Shown here: positions 50,439 through 59,895 of the stretch, one piece after another | Position numbering within the stretch: the stretch's first letter is position 1 | Layout: every line of letters begins with the position of its first letter | NCBI GenBank assembly: GCA_024803745.1 | Contig: JANJXV010000266.1 | Location: forward strand, 806,001 to 870,000 | Direction of reading: 5' to 3' | Source of the DNA: Megascapheus bottae | Taxonomy: Eukaryota > Chordata > Mammalia > Rodentia > Geomyidae | Length of the DNA stretch: 64,000 bases | Translations under genes and position numbers: made by a program | The notes under the pieces: generated by a model | What the model was told of the DNA's origin: nothing | Database searches by the model: none | Seen by the model: only the letters and a program-made list of their open reading frames with translations

Positions 50439-50627
50439 TTTTTTTTGTTTTTGCTAGTCTTGGGACTTGACCTCAGAGTGTGAACATTGTTCTTGGGCTT
50501 TCTTTAGGCTTTAGCTGTCCCACCGAGCCACAGCACCACTTGCAGCGTTTTCTATGTATGTGGTAATGAGGAATCAAACCTGAGTCTTACTGCTTGGTAG
50601 CCAAGGACTCTACCACTAGGTCAAACA
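50439..50627 (-). mobile_element. SINE, ID-like, antisense, in inter-L1 segment 6
   Basis: Duplicated copy of the SINE at 13319-13505. Confidence 0.75.
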
Positions 50628-50875
50628 GACAGGGCAGCTTGCACATATTTTTGACGTCAATCTACTAGGATATTATTAGGTTTCTGTATCCTAATCAATT
50701 TTTTCCTGATGATTAGCTTTGCTGTCATGTGTAAAAAATGCAAGAGGGAAAAACACAGAAGAATTAGTGAAATTAAAAAAAAAGCATTAGACACAGTTAA
50801 GTGTTCATTCTTTGTAGGAGAAAGGATATTTGGATATGATGATGATGATGATGATGACTTTATAATTACTATGTC

Positions 50876-51079
50876 AGGGTTGAGAGTTTGGCATAGTGGT
50901 AGAGTGCTTGCCTAGCATCCATGAAGATCTGGGTTTGATTGCTCAGTACCAAATAGATAGAAAATCTAGATGTGGCACTGTGGCTCAAGTGGCAGAGGGC
51001 TAGACTTGAGAAAACCCGAGGACAGTGCTCAGGCCCTCAATTCAAGCCCCAAGACTGGCAGAAAGATAAAAGAAAATAA
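50876..51079 (+). mobile_element. SINE, ID-like, sense, in inter-L1 segment 6
   Basis: Duplicated copy of the SINE at 13745-13945. Confidence 0.8.
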
Positions 51080-51745
51080 CAATTCTTTTTATGAGCTAAT
51101 TCACTCACAGCATTTGCTTCTGAAATCTTCGCTTCTGCATCTTGTGAAATACCCCTTTCCCTCAACGTAGACAAGAAAAACAGATCCATCCCATGGTCCA
51201 CTGTGAGGCCACTGGTTGGGCTAAGAGCTAGTTGTGCAGCAACACATAAGTTTTATTCTAATACTTTCCAAACTTTGTACTCAAATATGCTACCTACTTA
51301 CCAACTTATGTCAGTTATCCTTATGCTATAACTTTTCTTCATTACTACAATATTCTTACACTCCTACGTTAATCCTCTTGCACCTCCCCTGACCTCTCTC
51401 ATTCTTTTTTTCTATCTCTGGACCTCTGCTCGTCTTTCAACCCTTATACTGCACGGATCTACACTTGATGGCTGTTGAGCAATATTGTATATGTAGGTGG
51501 TTAATTATTCTCTAGGCTCAGAGGGACTTAAAGACAATAGAGATTGGATTGAGAGGCTTATTGTTTTGGGTATAAATCGCTTATCAGTGCTTGTATTAGG
51601 CTGGTCTGTAAGTGCACAAAAAGAAAGAGTGATAATACCAATCAAAACTTGTGAACATCTAGTGTCTGCCAGCTACAGAGGTCTAGGTTGGTTATATCTG
51701 AAATACTATAATCGTATTTAGTAGTAATCTTGCTCCCATTTTCAA

Positions 51746-52929
51746 ATGGGCAGAACAAGAAACTCAAGAAAAATGTCAAATCAAGAAACAACATCCCCCA
51801 CCCAATGTAAACAGACAATGGAACAGTCACTGGCAAACCTAGAGGAGAGTCTTCCAATTGCTACACAAATGCAATTGATAAACATCATTAATGAAAAATG
51901 TGAACATATAAAGAAAGAGATAATGGAGGAAGCCATACCTGAACAAGAGGAAAGCAAAAACAAGGTGATAAGTGAAAAAGAAGAAGCCATAAAGGAGGCC
52001 ATAATAAAGGTTTTTCAAAGAAAGATGGATGAATTCAAAGAATCCACAAATCAAAACGTGACCAAACTCCAGCAAATGTCCAAAGAAAATAAAGCTACTG
52101 AGCTAACCACTCAACAGGAAATCAAGGAGATAAAGAAATCCATACATGATCTAAAACAAGGGATGCAAGGCATCAAAAGTGAGCAATTAGAAGCAAGGGA
52201 GATGAAAAATAAAGTAGATAGCTTTGATAGCAGGTTAGACATTGCAGAGGAGAGAATTTCCGTGGCTGAATATAATTTAGGTATTATAAAGAACAGAAAA
52301 TGAGTCAATCCAAATCTAGGAAATATGAGAGAGCGCTTCAGGAGGTCCAAGATACAATTAGGAAGCCTAATTTAAGGCTAGTTGGTATTGAGGAGGGCGT
52401 GGAGAAAGAGGTCAATGGTATTGGAAATATACTTCAGGGAATCATCTCAGAGAATTTCCCAAATATCCAGAAGGGCAGGCCCATCCAGATACGAGAAGCT
52501 TTTAGAACCCCAAACAGACCTGACCAGAAAAGAACATCCCACCGCCACATTGTGATCCGAATTGGATCAATAGAAACGAAAGAAAAGATCCTAAAGGCAG
52601 CCAGGGAAAAGGGATCAGTAACCTGTAAAGGCAAACCATTCAGAATAACCCCAGATGTCTCAGAAGAGACCATGCAAGCACGAAGTGACTGGAAGCATAT
52701 ATGTCATGCCCTTAAATCAAATAACTACCAACCAAGAATACTGTAGCCAGCTAAGCTCTCATTCATAACTGAGGGAAAAATAAAAACATTCCATTCCAGG
52801 GAAAAGCTGCAACAATATGTCAAAACAAAACCAACACTACAGAGAATTCTCAAAGATGCTCTATACATAGAAAACCAAAATAAATGCAATATAGGGAAAG
52901 AAATGGCACCTAAACAGCATACCGTCTAA
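51746..52929 (+). pseudogene. L1 ORF1, unit 7, disrupted
   Basis: ATG 51746, coiled-coil block to 52303, RRM block 52300-52746, C-terminal domain to TAA 52927-52929. The shared TGA, frameshift and TAG are present. In the RRM block it has a run of private changes after 52560 (for example RIGSIETKEK, KGKPFRITPDVSEE). Confidence 0.9.
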
Positions 52930-52977
52930 GGACCACAAGAACTGTCAAGACACAGGCCCTACTAAAAGCTTTTAAAA

Positions 52978-53325
52978 ATGGTAGGAACTAATAAATATCT
53001 CTCAATCCTAACTCTCAATATCAATGGACTTAACTCTCCAATTAAATGGCATAGGCTGTCTAGTTGGATCAAAATCAAGAGCCATCGTTCTGCTGTCTTC
53101 AAGAGACACATCTTACCCCAAAACAATGATCTTTTGAAAGTGAGAGGTTGGAATAAACTCTATCAAGCTAACTGCCCCCATAAACAGGCTGGAGTTGCCA
53201 TCCTCATATCAGATACAATAGACTTCAAACTAAAATTAGTAAGAAAAGACAAAGAAGGTTACTACATACTACTAAAGGGATCTTTCCTCCAGGAAGACAT
53301 AACGATCCTAAATATTTACACACCC
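52978..53325 (+). pseudogene. L1 ORF2 endonuclease N-terminus, unit 7, truncated by array edge
   Basis: ATG 52978, reading TLNINGLNSP then SSWIK, and continuing in one frame to the edge. It lacks the TGA found before QETH in unit 4 (Cys codon kept). However, a private 1-base deletion near 53075 puts the QETH segment out of frame, while happening to restore frame for the downstream LLKVRGWNKLYQ. It has Gly in AGVAIL where units 2-6 have Arg. Confidence 0.85.
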
Positions 53326-53747
53326 TTTTGAAGATTCTCAAAAGATTGAAGATTCTGCCAGTGTAAGTTTGATTCCGGCATTGATATTAAATAATGCAAT
53401 GAGTAAGGATTTATATTTGAAATATCACTGTTGACAAAATCTAACACACATTTGCTTAGTATTTGCTTTTGATTTCCCAAGAAGTACAATACAGGCTAAC
53501 ACTTGTGGCATATATCGACTGGGAGAAATCATTCAGTATATGTGACTCATTTGAACAGGAGTCAGTGAAAGATACAGAAGCAGGATACCCATATTGTGAT
53601 AATTTGTATCTTTGTTGTTAATTCCATTTGTAGTGTACATTTCTAGATAAAAACTTTTTTCCAAACAATTTGTTATTTCAACCGTAAAAAAAGACATTTA
53701 TATGCCTGATAAAATTCACAGAATCCAATTTTTTCCATCTTATTTTT
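53326..53747. other. Right flank of the array, no recognised feature
   Basis: Sequence changes abruptly at 53326 ('ttttgaagattctc'). AT-rich, with no repeat or coding signal that I recognise. Confidence 0.35.
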
Positions 53748-53990
53748 GGTTTTTTGGTTTTTTTTTGGTGGGTGATAGATCTTGAACTCAGCCTGGGCAC
53801 TATCCCTGAGCTCTTCAGCTCCAGGCTACCACCTTACCCTGGAGCCAAGCCCCACTTCCCATTTTCTAAAGGTAAATTGGAGATAAGTGTCTCAGGTCTT
53901 TTTGTGCCAGGATGGCTTTAAACCTTGATCCTCAGATCTCAGCCTCCTGAGTATCTAGGATTATAGAAGTGAGCCACCACCCCATCATGC
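53748..53990 (-). mobile_element. SINE, B1-headed type, antisense
   Basis: T-run, 'ctgagctcttcagctccagg', then 'cctcagatctcagcctcctg' and 'gtgagccaccaccccatc' are the reverse complement of the B1-headed SINE. Confidence 0.75.
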
Positions 53991-54175
53991 TCAGCTTTCT
54001 GGGTTTTTTTAAAACTCGGTTTAAGCACTGTCCTTCAGCTTTCTTCAAGCCTAGTGATCTTCTACTTGAACCACAGCACTACTTCTGGTTTTTTCTGTGT
54101 ATGTGGTACTGCGGAATTGAACCTTCGTCTTCATACAAGCACTCTACAACTATGCCAAACTCCCAGCCCCTCCAC
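53991..54175 (-). mobile_element. SINE, ID-like dimer, antisense
   Basis: 'ttcttcaagcctagtgatct', 'gtggtactgcggaattgaac' and 'caagcactctacaactatgc' are the reverse complement of the ID-like type. Directly adjacent to the previous SINE. Confidence 0.7.
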
Positions 54176-55027
54176 ATTAGTTTTTATGATAGATCTTTCC
54201 ATGCATCCAGGTTGGCTAGAAATTCTTCTTGAGTTTCCCAAGATCAGGGAGTTTAGGTGTGTCCCATCCTGTGTGGCTACATAACCATTGTTTAGGGTAC
54301 AGTTCTCTCTTCATTCTACCCATCTAGAGCAATTTTCATCTTCCATGTATAATCATTAAACATTCAGCTCCTGTTCCTCTCTACTCCATTCTCTGGAACC
54401 ATCGTGCTTTTTGGCTCTAAGGGTTTGTTGATCCTTGGAAGCTCTGGAAGGGAAAACATACCCTAGCTCTTCCTTTATGACTGCTGTATTTTTAGTTTAC
54501 TGTAATCAAGATTCATCTGTAAAATATAGTAAAATGTTCTTCCTTTTCAATGCATTGTTTTGCATATTTCTATCTTTGGATTATTATTAATAGTTGTGAA
54601 TGGATTCTCCACATATTTGTTCTAGTCTCTGCTTTCTCTTCCGTTAGGTACAAATCTAGAAATAGAAGTGTTGGACCATATTTCTATGTAATTCTATATT
54701 TAGTACTTTTTTAGCACTTTCCACGCAATTTTTGATTGTTTTATATTCCTTGCAGAACTATTCCAAAGTTCTACTTCTTCTCACTACCTTCCCAGTAATA
54801 GTTAGACTTTGAAAGTTGTTTTTTTGTATGCGTGTGTGTGTGTGTGTGTGTTTGTGTGTGTGTATGTGGATCTTTTTGTTTAAAACTATATTTATATTAA
54901 TATACTTAAAGATTTCATTGTAATTTTAATTTTTCTCATGACTGTTAATATTGAACTTCTTTCTACATTTTGAACTACTATTTCTATATATTCTTTTTAG
55001 AAAATCCTCTCCAATCTCCAATTATTT
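54176..55027. other. No recognised gene; includes a TG microsatellite
   Basis: AT-rich sequence with no coding or repeat-family signal that I can support apart from the TG tract at 54833-54862. Confidence 0.35.
54833..54862. repeat. (TG)n microsatellite
   Basis: TG repeats with single-base interruptions. Confidence 0.9.
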
Positions 55028-55029
55028 TC

Positions 55030-55205
55030 CCTTTTTTGTGGGGTAGTGGGGAAAGTCATGGGGCTTGGACCTTGGGCCGTGAGCTCTTTAGTTAAGGCTA
55101 TTGTCCTACCCTGAGTATTGCCCCTCAGTTCTTCTGCTCACAGCTCCCTACCCCTCTTCCCATTATATACAGAACAAATGTCATCCTCAGTCTTTTTGAA
55201 AAAGT
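55030..55205 (-). mobile_element. Antisense SINE fragment, B1-headed type, diverged
   Basis: T-run then 'catggggcttggaccttggg', 'gctcttctgctcaca'-like sequence and a degenerate right half. Loose match. Confidence 0.45.
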
Positions 55206-55252
55206 AAAACATACAGTAAATTTGTAGTATAAAACAGCAAGAAATAAATTTC

Positions 55253-55505
55253 TTGCCAGGTGCAGTGTCTTATACCTGTAATCCTAGCTACTCAGATATC
55301 AGGCTGATATCTAAAGATTTGGTTCAAAGCCAGCCTGGGCATTAGAAAGTCTATGAGACTCTCATCGACAGTTAACCACTAGAATATGGGAAATGGCACT
55401 GTGGCTTCATAGGTAGGGTGATAGCCTTGAGTTGAATAGTTCAGGAACAGTGCCCAGGCCCAGAGTTCAAGCCTTACAAATCCCCCAGCCAAACAAAAGA
55501 AAAAA
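55253..55505 (+). mobile_element. SINE, B1-headed type
   Basis: Head 'gccaggtgcagtgtcttata' and 'cctgtaatcctagctactca', right half 'atagccttgagttgaatagt', ending 'gttcaagccttacaaatc' plus an A-rich tail. Confidence 0.75.
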
Positions 55506-55756
55506 AAATTTCTTCCCCAAGTGATTATTATGCCAGCCATAGAACATTAACATTCTTGGTGTACTTCACAGTATTATTACTTGATACCCTAAGATTTTGC
55601 AATATTCTCAGAGTACCAGCATATGTCATCATATAATGTAGTTCCTTTTCAATGGAATAATTCCATTTATAACCTAAATCTACTCCCCTGACTTATTTTT
55701 TTGATACCACAATTGCTCTACCATGATATGCCACAAGCCATTAAACATTTTATGGT

Positions 55757-55872
55757 GGGTAATTGGAAAGGAGTCTCATGGAATTTTGTGCCAGGCTGGC
55801 TTTGAACCATGGTCCTCAGATCTCAGTCTCCTGAGTAGCTAGGATGACAGGCGTGAGCCACCAACACCTGGC
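55757..55872 (-). mobile_element. SINE B1-like head, antisense
   Basis: 'caggctggctttgaaccatg', 'cagtctcctgagtagctagg' and 'aggcgtgagccaccaacacc' are the reverse complement of the head. Confidence 0.65.
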
Positions 55873-55879
55873 TTGCCTT

Positions 55880-55948
55880 GTTATTTTTTTGTGGGTCTTG
55901 GGACTTGAACTCTGGGCCTAGGCACCATCCCTAAGCTTTTCAGGTCAA
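55880..55948 (-). mobile_element. SINE right-half fragment, antisense
   Basis: 'gtcttgggacttgaactctg' and 'caccatccctaagcttttca' are the reverse complement of the right half. Confidence 0.5.
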
Positions 55949-56040
55949 TAGTAAGTCTAAACATTTAAGTAAAGGAATACAATTCCAACAAAAAAAAAGA
56001 ATAAAATTCCAGACATGGTGTGTTTATAACTCAGTGCTAA

Positions 56041-56527
<487 letters not shown>

Positions 56528-56665
56528 CCTGGCACTAGGTGCAATGTTTCATGCCTGTAATCTTAAAATATTCAGGAGGAAGAAATCTAAGAATTCTAAT
56601 TTGAAGCCAGCAATGGCATAAAAATTGCCATGAAACTCTATAACTCCAAGTAACCCCTCAAAAAT
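56528..56665 (+). mobile_element. SINE B1-like head, diverged, in KRAB intron
   Basis: 'gtttcatgcctgtaatctta' and 'aaactctataactccaagta' match the head and its extension. Confidence 0.55.
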
Positions 56666-56677
56666 GTTAGTGGAGTG

Positions 56678-56800
56678 TCAAGAGTTTGACTTTGTGGTTG
56701 AGTGCTTGCCTAGCATGCATGAAGACCTATGAATGTAAGTGGAGCTGGGACTCAAACTGGTATTTTTCTAGCCTTGAGCAAGACAGCTAAGTTTATGCCA
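56678..56800 (+). mobile_element. SINE, ID-like, internally deleted, in KRAB intron
   Basis: 'gttgagtgcttgcctagcat' and 'gaagacctatgaatg', then a short remnant of the right half ('ctagccttgagcaagac'). Confidence 0.6.
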
Positions 56801-56956
56801 TACAAAATGAATCCAGAGCTGGGGAAAAGTCAACCATGGAGCCAGTGAGAAATGAGAAAAAAGATTTAATAGATAACTTGTGAGTAGGATGTCTGTGAAC
56901 TTAAAGCAATGATGACACAGCATAAGCAATAATTCTCTACTGTTTCTAATTTACAG

Positions 56957-57046
56957 GTCCATGTGTTCCCAAACCTGTATTAATTGACAAGCTAGAGCAC
57001 TGTGCAGAACTCTGGATAGGAAATTCCTCTGACAAGAATATCACAG
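56957..57046 (+). CDS. KRAB-B-like exon
   Basis: A 90-base exon between a good acceptor ('tttctaatttacag') and a 'gtgagt' donor. Joined to the KRAB-A exon it reads VPKPVLIDKLEHCAELW, the KRAB-B pattern (PKPxxIxxLEqxxELW). Open throughout. It ends in phase 1 and joins in frame to the zinc-finger exon at 59055. Confidence 0.8.
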
Positions 57047-57192
57047 GTGAGTGAATGCATCTTCATATTGATGTTGGAGCCTGAGCCCCATTGGTAAGTT
57101 CATGTTTTGATGTACTGATCAATAATATTCTTAGTTACCCTAAATCCTGTGTGGAACCTATGGAATTCTTTGTGAATGAATCAAGAATCATT

Positions 57193-57358
57193 TTCTTTTC
57201 CCAATCCTATGCCTGGTCTCAGGGACTGAGCATGGTCCTTGGGTTTTCTCAAGGCTAGCTCTCTACTTCTTGAGTCATAGCACCACTTCTGGCTTTTTCT
57301 TTGTATGTAGTACCAAGGAACTGAACCAGGTCTTTGTGCATGCTGGCCAAACCCCCGG
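57193..57358 (-). mobile_element. SINE, ID-like dimer, antisense
   Basis: 'ggtctcagggactgagcatg', 'tcatagcaccacttctggct' and 'ggtctttgtgcatgctggcc' are the reverse complement of the ID-like type. Confidence 0.7.
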
Positions 57359-57457
57359 CACCAAGAATCATAGGGTGATATGTCGAATTCTATGTGGCAG
57401 TAGAGTTAAAGTTAGATTTCTCTGTAGAAATCACTGTGAAACAAAATAATATGAGAA

Positions 57458-57687
57458 AGCCATGAGCCCGTGGCTCATGCCTGTAATCCTAGCTACTTAG
57501 GAGGCTGAGATCTGAGGATCAAGGTTCAAAGACTGACCTATCACAAAAGCACCTTAGACTCTTCTCTCCAATGAACCAATAGAAAATGAGAAGTAGGGTT
57601 GAGGCTAAAGACATAGGGCAGTAGCCTTGAGCTGAAGAGCTCAGGAAGAACAGCCAGGTCTAGAATTCAAGTCCCATGACTACAAAA
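57458..57687 (+). mobile_element. SINE, B1-headed type
   Basis: 'gtggctcatgcctgtaatcc', 'ttaggaggctgagatctgag', right half 'cttgagctgaagagctcagg', ending 'gaattcaagtcccatgac'. Its tail continues into the GAAA microsatellite. Confidence 0.8.
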
Positions 57688-57688
57688 C

Positions 57689-57748
<60 letters not shown>

Positions 57749-57780
57749 AGAAAGAGTGAAGAAAGAGGGAAGGAAGGAAA

Positions 57781-57826
<46 letters not shown>
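57688..57826. repeat. (GAAA)n microsatellite
   Basis: About 140 bases of nearly pure purine, mostly GAAA, with a short AGGG/AAGG interruption, grown from the SINE tail. Confidence 0.95.
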
Positions 57827-57827
<1 letters not shown>

Positions 57828-57957
57828 CTTTCATTTCTTTAAAATTAAGACTATAAATGATTGAGCAAACAAGGAATAAGTCAGGGCATTATTCTCTGAT
57901 AAGGATAATATCTTTTTGCTGGTAGGAAGAGACTGGTATTCAGAACCAGATCTTTCC

Positions 57958-58150
57958 ACCAGAAATTGAGCCTAGTGGTAGAGTGCTTGCCTAGCATGCA
58001 CAAAGACACAGGTTTGATTCCTTATTACCACATACATAGAAAAAGCCAGAAGTAATGACTTCATTGGTAGGGTTCTAGTCTTGAGAAAACCCAAGGACAG
58101 TGGTTAGGTCTTAAGTTTAAAATCAGGAATGGAAGGAAAAGAAAAACAAC
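57958..58150 (+). mobile_element. SINE, ID-like dimer
   Basis: 'gtggtagagtgcttgcctag', 'caggtttgattccttattac', then the right half with A-rich tail. Confidence 0.75.
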
Positions 58151-58467
58151 AAAGTTTCAATCAACATAAGAAAATTAACTAGACAATGAGCTGGGGATTT
58201 TCTGGTCTTCCATGGTTCTGAGGGACAGGAGTTTTAGAAAAGGAATTTTTATAAGACTTCAAATGGAAAGAAACAAATTTCAAAATTCCCACAAATACCT
58301 AAATTGAGACTTTAGTGAGAAGTTGTAACTGAAAGGATATAGGTGTAAGTCCTTACTCTCAAGAATCATTCTTGCTTGGATCAAAGGCAAACAGACATAT
58401 ACACCAAACTTGTGGCCGCTGAATCTAGAAAAAATTCGTGTTCCTCACTTAATGGTTAATAAGCAAA
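58151..58467. other. Intron sequence, no recognised feature
   Basis: AT-rich DNA between two SINEs in the long intron before the zinc-finger exon. Nothing supportable. Confidence 0.35.
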
Positions 58468-58650
58468 CAGCATTGAAACTGGCTAAGGTAATCCTATCTG
58501 CTACTCAGGACCTGAGACTCTTATCTGTAGTTAACTCTAGAAAAGAGTATGTGGGGCTGTAGCTCAAGGATAGGGGTTATAGTCTTCTGCTGAAGTGTTC
58601 AGGGACAGGGCCAAGGCCTATGAACTACAAAAAAAAGAAAAGAAAAGAGA
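58468..58650 (+). mobile_element. SINE, B1-headed type, diverged
   Basis: 'aaggtaatcctatctgctac' and 'ggatagggttatagtct'-like right half ('ggggttatagtcttctgctg'), then an A-rich tail. Confidence 0.55.
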
Positions 58651-59054
58651 AGAAAGTTTTAAAAAGATGCAAACAGCACAATATTTAGATTATTTCTCAA
58701 AAATAAAAGAAAGGCAGCTATTCCTCAATGTATAAACAAAACAGTATTTCAAAAAAAACAGCTGCAGGTATGCTATAGTTAGTACATAGCTTAAAACTGT
58801 AGCAATACATAGATGGGTAATTTCAATAAATATTTCCTGTGATATAAAAAGAGAACTAAAACACAGAAAAACATTATTGGTCATTGTAAAATATCATTTT
58901 CTTAATATGTTAGGGAGAAAAGCATATATTTCTCACAAATCAATTTCCACTTTTATATTTTAAAATATCTAACACTTAGGATGGGAAAGCAAAGTCATTA
59001 CCTTTACAGTAAGGAATATTTGTATCTCATGTATGTTTGTGTCTTTTTTTCTAG
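58651..59054. other. AT-rich intron end with splice acceptor
   Basis: Ends in the polypyrimidine tract and AG at 59041-59054 that define the start of the zinc-finger exon. No other feature seen. Confidence 0.45.
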
Positions 59055-59497
59055 GACTCATTTTAGATGTCCAGGTAATGGAAAATGTGTTCAAGACTTG
59101 CCAGGAAAGTCCACATGAATGTCTATGTGAAGTAGCAGTTGCAAGTAGTATCGAAGTGGAGGAAAATGTGAGATTTGCAAGAACTTTAAATTTGAGCTCT
59201 ACACATAATCTAGAGCTGATTAGTAATAACGGTAACAACTTAGGGGTGAGGACTGAGGAGTTCATTAAGTGTCAGAACATGCTTCTGTCTCCTAAGCCTG
59301 ATGAGATGCATGCTGCATATAGATCTCGTATGTCTCCTGTTCTTAAAAATCCATCGGATATTCAGAGCATTTTATTCATGATTGTGACAGTCCAAAAGAT
59401 CTGCAGTATCATAATTCTGTTCTCCCTGCCCAAGAAATTCTTCAGGGAGGGAGGAAAACTGCTAAATTTACTGTGTGATGAAAAATATTGTACTTAA
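59055..59497 (+). CDS. Linker part of the zinc-finger exon, in frame with KRAB exons
   Basis: Starts after a polypyrimidine tract and 'ctag' acceptor (59041-59054). In the phase set by the KRAB-B exon it stays open for ~147 codons to TAA 59495-59497. The first ~105 residues are polar and typical of KRAB-ZNF linkers. The last ~40 are unusually hydrophobic (IVTVQKICSIIILFSLP), while another frame over the same bases reads a linker-like CDSPKDLQYHNSVLPAQE. That points to a frameshift near 59370. If transcribed, the product would end before any finger. Confidence 0.6.
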
Positions 59498-59525
59498 CAC
59501 CGACCATCACTACACATTTGAAAAT

Positions 59526-59895
59526 GTACACAGGAGAAACTCCTCATACATGTAGTGAATGTGCGAAATCTTTCAGTAATGAAATACGCCTTACAATACC
59601 TCAGAGCAAATATCCTGAGATATGTGATGCGTACATCAAGTGTGAAAATTAATTTCTGAGAAGTCAGACCTGACGCTCCAACCTCGATCTCCAAGAGAAG
59701 AAAAACCTTATGAATATGAGGAACGTAATAAAATTTCTGCCCAGAATTCAGCTCTCAGCACACATCAGAGATCTCACACAGAAGAGAAATCTTATGAATG
59801 GGATAAATGTGGGAAGACTTTTAGACTGAAATCATACCTCACTTTGCACCAGAGAAGACACACAGAAGAGAAACCTTATGAATGTAACAAATGAG
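59526..59895 (+). pseudogene. Degenerate zinc fingers at the start of the finger array
   Basis: Relics with recognisable linkers: YTGETPHTCSECAKSF near 59526, a Cys-less finger near 59713-59790 (HQRSHTEEK), then YEWDKCGKTF with first Cys changed to Trp, and YECNK followed by TGA (59892-59894) at the second Cys. Confidence 0.75.

Larger units (their letters stand above)
49809..51221. repeat. Inter-L1 segment, copy 6
   Basis: Same content, six GAT repeats (50838-50855). Last complete segment in the array. Confidence 0.75.
10405..53325 (+). repeat. Macrosatellite-like tandem array of a 7.42 kb L1-containing unit, ~5.8 copies
   Basis: The ORF2 anchor 'ccctctttgcagatgacatg' recurs at 10521, 17941, 25367, 32796, 40218 and 47643, giving periods of 7420, 7426, 7429, 7422 and 7425 bases. 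Each period contains the same L1 plus the same ~1.4 kb non-L1-like segment with the same two SINEs. Copies differ by scattered substitutions and a few small indels (roughly one per hundred bases by eye). The first unit starts at 10405 inside ORF2. The last ends at 53325 inside the ORF2 endonuclease region. Because identical SINE insertions and identical disabling mutations recur in every unit, the array grew by DNA duplication (unequal crossing-over is the obvious mechanism), not by repeated insertion. A collapsed or expanded assembly is possible, and the true copy number may differ. Confidence 0.97.
51222..53325 (+). mobile_element. L1 unit 7 (5' part only, cut at array edge)
   Basis: 5' UTR, ORF1 and the first ~350 bases of ORF2. 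Homology to the other units stops at 53325, and unrelated DNA follows. A 3' truncation like this is not produced by normal L1 insertion, so a rearrangement is needed. From ~52560 this copy diverges more from units 2-6 than the rest of the array does. Confidence 0.9.

Noticed and set aside
10405..53325. The array as independent L1 insertions
   Set aside because: Identical SINE insertions, identical inter-L1 DNA and identical lesions recur in each unit at a constant period.
10405..53325. CRISPR array, prophage or bacterial island
   Set aside because: Repeat unit size, L1 ORFs, SINEs and split KRAB exons show mammalian DNA. No short spaced repeats of the CRISPR kind.
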